From NCBI GenBank assembly GCA_025210805.1, contig JAOAQX010000005.1, forward strand, positions 124,001 through 188,000: a DNA stretch of 64,000 nt, given 5' to 3'. The position numbers and the translations under genes are program-made. Under the pieces are notes generated by a model, which was not told the DNA's origin, made no database searches, and saw only the letters and a list, made by a program, of their open reading frames with translations. Shown here one piece after another: positions 26,121 through 34,256 of the stretch (its first letter is position 1; each line of letters starts with the position of its first letter). Source of the stretch: Flavobacteriales bacterium. Lineage in GTDB: Bacteria; Bacteroidota; Bacteroidia; Flavobacteriales; CAJXXR01.

Positions 26121-27452
26121 ATGAAACGAATATTTTTTCTTGGATTAATAGGAGCAGGGATTTTAAGCTGCTCATCGCCGCAGACAGAACTAGTAGGATC
26201 TTCTGCAGGAATCAATCCAAATTATGAACAACCTTTAGGAATGACGAAAGTAGGTGGAGGATCCTTCACTACAGGACCTAATGATGATGATGTACCTTAT
26301 GCACAAACTATGCCAGTAAAAACGGTTACGATGCATAGTTTCTACATGGATCAAACTGAAATTACCAATTCTGAGTATCGCCAGTTTGTACATTGGGTTC
26401 GTGACTCCATCGTAAGAAAAGCACTTGCAGAAGCTGGTGTAGAAGGTTATGAGTTAGTTGAGGAAGATTCGGAAGGAGAACCTATCGATGAACCATTCTT
26501 GAATTGGGATGTTGAAATAGACTGGTCTTCAGATGATGAAGCATTTGTAGATGCCTTGAAAGAGCTTTCTTATGACCCAGATCAAACAGTTACAGGAAAT
26601 CAAAATGCTGGTTTAGATGTTAGAAATTGGACTTATGAATATAAGTATATCAACAATAAAGCATTAGGAAATCCGTTAAACAGATATAATAGAGAAGACG
26701 GAACATACGGAAATAACTTCGAAAGTGCTCAATTATACAAAACGGCAAAAGCACCTGTTTATCCAGATACAACAGTTTGGTTAAAAGATTTTGCTTATGC
26801 TTATACATTCAATGAGCCTATCTTTTCAAACTATTTCTCTCACCCAGGATATGACCAATACCCTGTTGTAGGAGTTTCTTGGGAACAAGCAAACGCATTC
26901 TGTGCTTGGAGAACAAATGTAAGACAAAGTCAAAAGTCTGGTATGGAGAAGACGTTTGATACGCCTTTCCGTTTGCCTACTGAAATGGAATGGGAATATG
27001 CTGCTAGAGGAAATAAAGCGAAAGCTGTTTACCCTTGGGGAACACCATATCCAGCAACAAGACAAGGATGTTATCTTGCTAACTTTAAGCCAAGAAGAGG
27101 TGAGTATGGGGTAGATCAGTATGTGTTTACTGCACCAGCTAATGCTTATCATCCAAATGGATTTGGTTTATTTAATATGAGTGGAAACGTTTCAGAATGG
27201 ACCGCTACACCATTTGAACAAACACAATACTCTTTCTATCATGACTTAAACCCTGATTACCGCTATAATGCAGAAAAAGGAGATAGTAAGAAATTGAAAA
27301 GAAAAGTTATCAAAGGTGGGTCTTGGAAAGATGTAGCTGCATTTATCCAAATTTCTGCAAGAGATTATCAGTACCAAAATGAAGCGAGTTCATTCATCGG
27401 ATTTAGATGTGTGAAAACTTTCGAAAATGTACGTTCTGACTACGAAAAATAG
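26121..27452 (+). CDS. gldK: Type IX secretion/gliding lipoprotein GldK (PorK)
   Basis: Outer-membrane lipoprotein of 443 residues that with GldN forms the periplasmic ring of type IX secretion. It has a lipoprotein signal (GILSC, C17) and a formylglycine-generating-enzyme-like fold: GGGSFTTGPNDDD, MDQTEITNSEYRQFVHWV, YPVVGVSWEQANAFCAWR, RLPTEMEWEYAARG, GNVSEW and GFRCVK. The catalytic cysteines of true formylglycine enzymes are not expected in GldK and it acts structurally. It is the second gene of the operon, 42 bp after porP and 33 bp before gldL. Confidence 0.95.
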   Translation: MKRIFFLGLIGAGILSCSSPQTELVGSSAGINPNYEQPLGMTKVGGGSFTTGPNDDDVPYAQTMPVKTVTMHSFYMDQTEITNSEYRQFVHWVRDSIVRKALAEAGVEGYELVEEDSEGEPIDEPFLNWDVEIDWSSDDEAFVDALKELSYDPDQTVTGNQNAGLDVRNWTYEYKYINNKALGNPLNRYNREDGTYGNNFESAQLYKTAKAPVYPDTTVWLKDFAYAYTFNEPIFSNYFSHPGYDQYPVVGVSWEQANAFCAWRTNVRQSQKSGMEKTFDTPFRLPTEMEWEYAARGNKAKAVYPWGTPYPATRQGCYLANFKPRRGEYGVDQYVFTAPANAYHPNGFGLFNMSGNVSEWTATPFEQTQYSFYHDLNPDYRYNAEKGDSKKLKRKVIKGGSWKDVAAFIQISARDYQYQNEASSFIGFRCVKTFENVRSDYEK

Positions 27453-27485
27453 TAATAACAAAAACAAAAAAAACACAACCTAGTT

Positions 27486-28139
27486 ATGGGATTCTTACAA
27501 AGTAAAAAAGGAAAAAACTTTATGGCTAAGCTCTATGGTATTGGAGCAGCTGTAGTAATTTTGGGAGCACTATTTAAAATTCAGCACTGGCCTTATGCAA
27601 ATGCAATGCTTATAGCTGGTTTGGGTACGGAAGCGATTATCTTTTTTGTATCTGCTTTTGAAAAACCACCAAAAGAATATGATTGGTCTTTAGTATATCC
27701 TGAATTAGCAGGAATGGAAGTTGAGGACGATCCAAAAGATGGTCTTACAGCTGCTCAAAGACTTGATAATATGTTAGAAAAGGCAAAAGTAGATCAAGAT
27801 TTGGTATCTTCATTAGGAGATGGTCTTAGAAAAGTAAGCGATGCTGCCAATGGACTTGGAGAAGCTGTTTCTATTGCCGAATCTACTTCTAACTATTCTA
27901 CAGAAGTTGTGAAAGCTTCAAAGAGTTTAGAGGCTATTAATGCAATGTATGAGTCACAAATTGAGTCAAACAAGCAATATACAGAGTCTACTCAAATGCT
28001 TGCTAGTAATATGCAAGCGGCTATGAAAACATCAGCAGACATGCAAAACGAATTAAACAGCTTAACGAAGAACCTGAGTTCTTTAAACTCTGTTTATGGA
28101 AACATGCTTACTGCGATGAATTTTAATAACAAAAACTAA
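27486..28139 (+). CDS. gldL: Type IX secretion motor protein GldL (PorL)
   Basis: Inner-membrane stator-like subunit of the proton-driven motor that powers type IX secretion and gliding. The 217-residue protein has two membrane helices near its N-terminus (about 13-30 and 38-57). The motor glutamate is at position 49 in AGLGTEAIIFF, and a lysine (K31) lies at the end of helix 1, matching the residues reported as essential in Flavobacterium johnsoniae GldL. The rest is a cytoplasmic helical tail. It assembles as a ring with GldM, encoded 10 bp downstream. Confidence 0.96.
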   Translation: MGFLQSKKGKNFMAKLYGIGAAVVILGALFKIQHWPYANAMLIAGLGTEAIIFFVSAFEKPPKEYDWSLVYPELAGMEVEDDPKDGLTAAQRLDNMLEKAKVDQDLVSSLGDGLRKVSDAANGLGEAVSIAESTSNYSTEVVKASKSLEAINAMYESQIESNKQYTESTQMLASNMQAAMKTSADMQNELNSLTKNLSSLNSVYGNMLTAMNFNNKN

Positions 28140-28149
28140 TTGATTTACT

Positions 28150-29733
28150 ATGGCGAGTGGTAAATTATCCCCAAGGCAAAAAATGATCAACATGATGTAT
28201 CTCGTGTTGACAGCTCTTCTTGCCTTGAATGTATCTAAAGACATATTACATGCTTTCGCAAAAGTAGAAGATGGTTTTGCAACCACTGTTTCTGCTATGG
28301 AGAGTAATAACACGGAATTGTATAAATCATTTGCGGCTTTGGCCGAAAAAAAGGTTTCTGCTAAGGAAAACCAAGTAATTGCTGAAGAAGTTCGATCAAG
28401 AGCAAAGCAATTAAATGATCATATACAAACATTGCATAAAGACATTACTAATTTGAACGGAGAACCAGAACTAGATGAAGATCTAGGAATGAAACTCCCA
28501 GAAAAAATGGATGATCTTGATAAAGTTGCAAATTTATTATTGAAAAAACCTAAAAGAGCGGAGAAATTACGTATTGAAATAGAAAAATACCGTGATTATT
28601 TATTGGGTTTAAGTGAAGTAACAAAAAATCCAAGTATTCGTGCAGATATCGAAAGAGCTTTTAATACTAAAGATAGAAAAGTAGGTGCTGTTAATTTAAA
28701 ATGGGAGGATGCAACTTTTGGGCATTATCCGTTAATTGCGATTCTTACATTTCTTAGAAAAATCCAAGCGGATGTAGTAAAAGTTGAATCGGATGTAGTA
28801 GGAAGTTTATATTCTTCAGTGGGGAAATCGGCTTTTAGTTTTGACGAATTAGAAGCGATGATTGTACCTAAATCTTCATCACTGCTTGCAGGAGATAAAT
28901 ACGAAGCGGATGTCTTTGTAACAGCTTTTGATTCTAAACAAAAACCTAAAGTAGAATTTACGAGAAAATTTAGTAATGGAAAACCAAACTTCGATGGATC
29001 TTCTGATCTACCTGTAGAGAATGGAAAAGGAAAACTTTCTTTTGTTGCTTCAGGTGTGGGAGAACACAAAATTGGTGCAAAAATTACGATTGTTAAAACA
29101 GATGGAACTTCTCAAAGCTGGGAAACGCAAAATGCATATAACGTTGCCTCTCCTACAGCAGTAGTTTCACCTACAAAAATGAATGTATTCTACCAAGGGG
29201 TACCAAACCCAATTGAAGTTTCAGTTCCTGGAGTAGATTCTAGAAACGTTAGAATTTCAGTGAGTGGAGCGGCTCAAAAGAATGCAGGAAAAGGAAAATA
29301 CGATATTACGGTAGCAAAAGGAAATAGCAAAAATGTAAATATTTCTGTTACAGCTAACGGGAAAAGAATTGGGAAACCAAAAGAATTCCGTGTAAAACGT
29401 ATTCCGAATCCAGTTTCAAGTGTTGCAGGATTGTCAGAAGGTAGAATTGCAAAAGGATTACTTCTTTCAACAAAAGGAGTAAGAGCTAAGCTAAGAGATT
29501 TCCCATTTGATATTAACTTTAGAGTAAAATCATATACTCTTAGAATCAAAGAGGGAGAATATATCAAAGAGGTTTCGGTAAAAGGAGATTTATTCACTCC
29601 AGCTATCAAAGAAAAACTTAGAAGAGTAAAACCAGGATCAGATGTTTCATTTGTAAGAATTCGTGCAAAAGCGAAAGCATACCCAAGTATTCCTACAAAA
29701 GTATGTCCTCCAGTAGTATTAACAGTTAACTAA
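28150..29733 (+). CDS. gldM: Type IX secretion motor/periplasmic shaft protein GldM (PorM)
   Basis: Inner-membrane protein of 527 residues whose dimer passes through the GldL ring and reaches across the periplasm to the GldK/N ring. The N-terminus MASGKLSPRQKMINMMYLVL holds R9, the conserved arginine that interacts with the GldL glutamate. One membrane helix (about 13-33) is followed by a helical domain and then three immunoglobulin-like domains (from about residue 225 to the end, with AVVSPTKMNVFYQGVPNP and VPGVDSRNVRISVSGA). The length is that of the family. Confidence 0.96.
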   Translation: MASGKLSPRQKMINMMYLVLTALLALNVSKDILHAFAKVEDGFATTVSAMESNNTELYKSFAALAEKKVSAKENQVIAEEVRSRAKQLNDHIQTLHKDITNLNGEPELDEDLGMKLPEKMDDLDKVANLLLKKPKRAEKLRIEIEKYRDYLLGLSEVTKNPSIRADIERAFNTKDRKVGAVNLKWEDATFGHYPLIAILTFLRKIQADVVKVESDVVGSLYSSVGKSAFSFDELEAMIVPKSSSLLAGDKYEADVFVTAFDSKQKPKVEFTRKFSNGKPNFDGSSDLPVENGKGKLSFVASGVGEHKIGAKITIVKTDGTSQSWETQNAYNVASPTAVVSPTKMNVFYQGVPNPIEVSVPGVDSRNVRISVSGAAQKNAGKGKYDITVAKGNSKNVNISVTANGKRIGKPKEFRVKRIPNPVSSVAGLSEGRIAKGLLLSTKGVRAKLRDFPFDINFRVKSYTLRIKEGEYIKEVSVKGDLFTPAIKEKLRRVKPGSDVSFVRIRAKAKAYPSIPTKVCPPVVLTVN

Positions 29734-29740
29734 TCAAAGG

Positions 29741-30604
29741 ATGAAAAGATTATTAACCATATTAACCCTAGGTTTGGCAATGCTAAATGCAGATGCTCAA
29801 ACAACAAAGAAATCAAAGTTTAGTAATAAAATAGGGGCAGATAATCAACACGGAACTTTTATTTTAAGAGATTTCGACTATGACAGTCGTACACTTCCTT
29901 ATGTAGCTGTTGCTGAGGAAGACGTATGGTGGCATAAACAATATGTTTCTTCAATTAATTTGAAGTTACCAACAAATCAACCCTTGTTTTATCCTGTGGA
30001 GCCTACCGCATATCGTAAAAACCTTTTCTCGGTTTTGATGGGAGCTGTAGAGAGTGGAAAAGTACAAGCTTATGATGATGCTTTATTCGAAATCAAAATG
30101 CCACTGGCAAAGATTAAAGAAAAAATGGAGCGTGTTGAAACTATCGAAGATGAAGATTTTGATACAGGTGAAGTGGTGATTCGTAAACAAACGATTCGTG
30201 TACTTCCTAATCAAATTATCGAAATCTTGATTAGAGAAGAGCGTTTCTTCGACAAAAAACGTTCGGTAATGGATTCACGTATTCTTGGAATCTGTCCAGT
30301 TGCTTTGGTAGAGAATCCAGAGACTGCATCTTATGATAAAACACAATTGTTTTGGTTGTATTATCCAGAAGTACGTCAGTTATTGGCTAACTCAAATGTA
30401 TGGAATCCATATAACAACTTTGAGCGTATGACAATGGATGAGTTCTTCCATAAAAGAATGTTTTCTTCAGTAATCCAGTATGAGTCTAATATGCAAAATA
30501 GATATATCTACGATTACAACAAGAAGAAAGTTGATCAACTTCTTGAAGCAGAAAGAATCAAAAATGAAATTAGAAACTTCGAACATGACCTTTGGAGTTA
30601 CTAG
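29741..30604 (+). CDS. gldN: Type IX secretion ring protein GldN (PorN)
   Basis: Periplasmic protein of 287 residues with a signal peptide ending LNADAQ. It has the family features FILRDFDYDSRTLPYVAVAEEDVWWHK, TIRVLPNQIIEILIREERFFDKKRSVMDSRILGICPVA, LFWLYYPEVRQLLA and the C-terminal NRYIYDYNKKKVDQLLEAERIKNEI. It forms the outer-membrane-associated ring with GldK. It is the last gene of the operon, 7 bp after gldM, followed by a terminator. Confidence 0.96.
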   Translation: MKRLLTILTLGLAMLNADAQTTKKSKFSNKIGADNQHGTFILRDFDYDSRTLPYVAVAEEDVWWHKQYVSSINLKLPTNQPLFYPVEPTAYRKNLFSVLMGAVESGKVQAYDDALFEIKMPLAKIKEKMERVETIEDEDFDTGEVVIRKQTIRVLPNQIIEILIREERFFDKKRSVMDSRILGICPVALVENPETASYDKTQLFWLYYPEVRQLLANSNVWNPYNNFERMTMDEFFHKRMFSSVIQYESNMQNRYIYDYNKKKVDQLLEAERIKNEIRNFEHDLWSY

Positions 30605-30628
30605 TAGAACAAAAGAGTTCATATTAAA

Positions 30629-30663
30629 AAAAACCATTCCTAATTTTAGGAATGGTTTTTTGT
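30629..30663 (+). terminator. Terminator of the porP-gldKLMN operon
   Basis: AAACCATTCC and GGAATGGTTT form a 10-bp stem around TAATTTTA with a T tract after it. An A run on the left suggests that it may also act on the other strand. Confidence 0.9.
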
Positions 30664-30691
30664 TTTGGATTAAACCGATTTTTATGAAATT

Positions 30692-30874
30692 ATACCATTT
30701 TTGGTGTTAATTTACCCATAGGTATAATGCCGATACATTGCTAAAAGCCAGTTATGAATGCAGTGAAATAAGTGGGTAATGTTAGCAAGTAATCGGTATT
30801 AGTAGTTATTCTACAACAAAACACCTCGAAAAATAAACTAAACCTATGGGGAAAATTAATATCGTAAACGGCAT
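30692..30874. repeat. Family B repeat, long composite copy
   Basis: The element starts ATACCATTTTTGGTG and ends TAAACGGCAT, a diverged inverted copy of the start. The left part (GCCGATACATTGCTAAAA ... AATGCAGTGAAATAAGTG ... AAGTAATCGGTAT) matches the complete copy at 52297-52404. The right part (TTCTACAACAAAACACCTCG ... ACCTATGGGGAAAATTAAT) matches the copy at 10418-10548. It is therefore a fusion or a full-length form of both. It has no ORF. Confidence 0.7.
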
Positions 30875-30897
30875 GAGTTAATAATCGTAAGCATTAA

Positions 30898-33720
30898 CTA
30901 GTCTATTTCTATATTGACCTTTATGTCATTTTTTTGTATATCTACATGGTTATTTCTTTCCAAGATTTCGGAAGGAAATATTCCGAAACGTTCTTTAAAT
31001 ACTTTTGAGAAATAGGGCGAGGATTTAATTCCAATCTGTTGTTGGATTTCATAAATTTTCGCGTGAGGGTATTGCCTTAATAGACTTTCAGCTCTTAAGA
31101 GTTTTACCTCAAGAATGAGTTTATTGGGAGTAAAACCAGTAAGTTTTTTTACAATTCTTCTTAATTGACTCTCACTATAAAAAACCGATTCTGCTAATTG
31201 TTTGACACCGTATTCTTCAGACGAAATATTTTTTTCAATATCCTTGATCATCCTCTTGACGATATTCATTGGATCCTGTGCTTTAAGCTCAATATGTTGT
31301 TTTTCTGAGAGTACATTATTTTGCGTAGGTATAATCTCTTGATCGATATATTGTAATTTTGAATGATAGTTTTCGATTATATTTCGAACTCGAACTCTAA
31401 GTTCATTGATTTCAAATGGTTTTTGAATATAATCGATCACGCCAATTCTTAATGCTTCTATTTTATTATTAACAATAGATTTTGCCGTTACAAAGACTAC
31501 AGGAATTGTTAGTTTGTTTTTATTCATGGCTTCTTTTAAGTCAAAACCATCCATATTGGGCATCATAACATCTGAAATCACACAATCCACTTTATTCTTT
31601 TCTAAAAAATCTAATGCAGCCAAAGCACCAAATGAAAAAACACAGTTATAATCAAAGAAAATCTCTTGGTAAAAAGCGTGTATAAATTCGTTGTCATCAA
31701 CGATTAATAGTGTAGATTTATTCTCTTTGAAGGTAATTTGTTGAATGAGCTTTTGGGTCTCATAGAAAGTATAAGAGCTTTTTTCTGATAGTTCTTCTCC
31801 AAATTTTGTTGGAAAACGAAAAGAAAAGCAAGTTGAAATGTTCGGTTCACTTGTCACATTTACTTTTCCAGATATAGCATCAGAGATGTGTTTTACAATA
31901 GCTAAACCGATGCCTTGCCCTACTTTACTATTACTTGCTTGAAAAAATCTATCAAATACTTTATTTACCTCATTGGCAGGAATTCCTTGTCCAGAATCTG
32001 TAATTTGAAAATAAAACTCCCCTTCATTTACCCAGCATTCTATTTCAACAAGACTTTTCTCTGGACTATACTTCAGTGCGTTGGATATTAAATTATTAAT
32101 GATGATTTGTATTTTTTCATCATCTAGTTGCACCCAAGTATTCAAATCAAAATTATGTTTCCATTTTAGACATACACTCTTGCTACGGAAACCAATTAGG
32201 TTTTCTGTTAATATCTTTTTCATAAAAAAGAGTATAGGAACTCTTTCAGAATTATCTTTTCTTATAAGAGCATGATTGTTCATGTAGGTCATCCCTTTTA
32301 TTTCACGCTTGAGTTTTTTGATATTCACTCTAGCGAGTTCTAAAAGTTCTTTCTTCTTTTCTTTATCTTTTGTTTCATTAATTAATTCTAAAACACCAGA
32401 GACCATAGTAACAGGTGTTTTTATTTCATGAGAAATATTTTCCAAGAACAATGAGCGTTCTTCATTAATAGTCTTTTCCCGATCATAATATTTTGTTAAT
32501 AAACTCAGTTTTTGATTCTTAAATTTTAGTTTTATATATACATATATTGCTAGTAGAGTGAAGATTATCAAAGATACTCCGATAATTAAATCTCGCTGTT
32601 TGGCATTTTTTTGCGCTTCAAAAGATTCAGCCAAAATTTTCAGTTCTAAGTCTTTTGCTTTTAATTCTCGATCCATTTTTACCGCTAAGGAGTCTTGTTT
32701 ACTCCACTCATGATTAATGATATCATTCATATACTTTTCTAAATAAGTAATAGACTGATGAGGCTGCTTTTTTTTGTAGACAAAATAACCCAACATATTA
32801 ATATTGACTTCATTGTTTACTTTATAACCTGAAGCTTTATAGCGTTTTTCAAATAGTTGAAAAACATTTTCAGCCTTTTTATCCTGTCCCGAAAAAACCA
32901 AAGACTGCAAAAGGTAGGGATAGTAAATCCTTTTATGTCTTTTGTCTTTTTCTGGTTCTTGCAAGAGGCTTTCGATATAAATAATAAGTTCAGGATCCGA
33001 GATTCCTTTTATGCCCGTGAGATAGATTATTTTCCATAAATACAAATCGTATTTCAAATAATTATCACCAATACTCATCGTTACTTCAAGTGCTCGATCC
33101 AAAAAATATAATCCTTTGTCCAAATCTGTTGAAGAAACGCCTTTGATCCAATAATAGTCTTTTAACTGAAAGAGTGATAAACTGGTTTCATTTACCTCAA
33201 ATATTTTATCGGCCTCTGCAATATATTCCGCGATCTTTTCTGTATCTGCAGTAACGATATAATGATACATTCCCAAGGCATTATAAATATCAAAACGTAG
33301 ACTAGGTTCTTTTATTTTTTTAAGTAAATTCTGCAGATTAGAATAATATTGCGGAGCTCTTTCTTGTTCATTTATATAAGAACGAATCATTGCAGCGTTA
33401 AACTGTATTTGATAATAATGATGTTGTTGCTTATTGGCAATTCCTAAGCCTTTAACAGCGCTTGCTCTAGAGGCAGTTGTGTATTTTTGATATATATGAT
33501 CGTACCAATACTGATAGAAATACAACTCCATTTTTTCTTTATCACTTAAAGAATATTCACTTAAATTTTTAAGAACAACAGATACGGTATCGGGATATTT
33601 ATAGATATTTTGTTTACAAAAACTAAGTTGATGGCGAATACTGTTCTGTTTTTTCTGCCCGTAGCTCAGTGGAGAGAGTAAAAGAGCCAACAGAAGAAAA
33701 AATGTTTTTTTAACGTTCAT
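30898..33720 (-). CDS. Hybrid two-component sensor/regulator with AraC output domain
   Basis: One-chain signalling protein of 940 residues. A signal peptide (1-21) is followed by a periplasmic helical/TPR-like sensor region (about 25-370) and a membrane helix (about 378-397). Then come a HisKA domain with phospho-acceptor H431 in ENISHEIKTPV and an HATPase domain (NALKYSPEKS, DSGQGIP, GQGIGLAIVKHI). A receiver domain carries D717 in VISDVMMPNMDGFD. An AraC-type helix-turn-helix covers about 830-930. A TPR sensor rather than a YXXQ propeller distinguishes it from sugar-uptake hybrids. It is divergent from the RCC1-like surface protein gene across a 536-bp gap, the usual position of a target. 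The signal is unknown. Confidence 0.93.
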   Translation of the reverse strand: MNVKKTFFLLLALLLSPLSYGQKKQNSIRHQLSFCKQNIYKYPDTVSVVLKNLSEYSLSDKEKMELYFYQYWYDHIYQKYTTASRASAVKGLGIANKQQHHYYQIQFNAAMIRSYINEQERAPQYYSNLQNLLKKIKEPSLRFDIYNALGMYHYIVTADTEKIAEYIAEADKIFEVNETSLSLFQLKDYYWIKGVSSTDLDKGLYFLDRALEVTMSIGDNYLKYDLYLWKIIYLTGIKGISDPELIIYIESLLQEPEKDKRHKRIYYPYLLQSLVFSGQDKKAENVFQLFEKRYKASGYKVNNEVNINMLGYFVYKKKQPHQSITYLEKYMNDIINHEWSKQDSLAVKMDRELKAKDLELKILAESFEAQKNAKQRDLIIGVSLIIFTLLAIYVYIKLKFKNQKLSLLTKYYDREKTINEERSLFLENISHEIKTPVTMVSGVLELINETKDKEKKKELLELARVNIKKLKREIKGMTYMNNHALIRKDNSERVPILFFMKKILTENLIGFRSKSVCLKWKHNFDLNTWVQLDDEKIQIIINNLISNALKYSPEKSLVEIECWVNEGEFYFQITDSGQGIPANEVNKVFDRFFQASNSKVGQGIGLAIVKHISDAISGKVNVTSEPNISTCFSFRFPTKFGEELSEKSSYTFYETQKLIQQITFKENKSTLLIVDDNEFIHAFYQEIFFDYNCVFSFGALAALDFLEKNKVDCVISDVMMPNMDGFDLKEAMNKNKLTIPVVFVTAKSIVNNKIEALRIGVIDYIQKPFEINELRVRVRNIIENYHSKLQYIDQEIIPTQNNVLSEKQHIELKAQDPMNIVKRMIKDIEKNISSEEYGVKQLAESVFYSESQLRRIVKKLTGFTPNKLILEVKLLRAESLLRQYPHAKIYEIQQQIGIKSSPYFSKVFKERFGIFPSEILERNNHVDIQKNDIKVNIEID

Positions 33721-34256
33721 AATGCGTTTATTATCAATTGCGAATTTACGACCATGAGAATAGCTAAAAGGTTCCTATGAATCTTTAAATTCCTCCTTAT
33801 TATTTGATTCTTGAATGGTGTGTTACAAATGTATATGTTTATATTGTTGAAATAACATTTATAATTTCATTTTGTTATCGATAATCAGTCATTATATAAC
33901 TTAATACGATCTTTTATTATTAAATACTATTATCTATTTAAGGTTAATATTTTGTTAGTGAGTTTTTTGCATTAATATTTCTATATGACGGGTGTTTTTA
34001 TATTTATTGATCATTATAATCAAATTTTTATATAACTCCAGAGTTGATCATTATAGTAGAACAATTATAGTTGTTAATTTACTCTGTATTATATATAAGT
34101 AAGGGAACGGCATCATGAAAGTGTAAATAGTAGAAAACAATACCGAAAACTCCATTCTTTATTTCAAAACGTGCAAAAGAGTAATAATGGGAATTTCTTA
34201 ATCAAATCTCATTGTATCATTGCCTCATATTATTAACATCAAACCTCAAATTTGTT
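33721..34256. other. Long AT-rich divergent regulatory region
   Basis: No ORF or stable terminator is visible in 536 bases between the hybrid regulator and the RCC1-like gene. It holds two direct TTGATCATTATA sites (separate entry) and many TA-rich stretches. It must contain both promoters, but none matched the consensus well enough to place. Confidence 0.6.
34007..34055. promoter_or_regulatory. Two direct TTGATCATTATA sites
   Basis: TTGATCATTATA occurs at 34007-34018 and again at 34044-34055, 37 bases apart and in the same orientation. Each includes the palindrome TGATCA. They lie about 200 bases before the RCC1-like gene, suitable for binding by an AraC-type regulator; this is inference. 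Confidence 0.4.

Noticed and set aside
33721-34256. Possible small RNA in the long gap
   Set aside because: No stable hairpin plus T tract or promoter pair could be found; only the paired 12-bp sites stand out.
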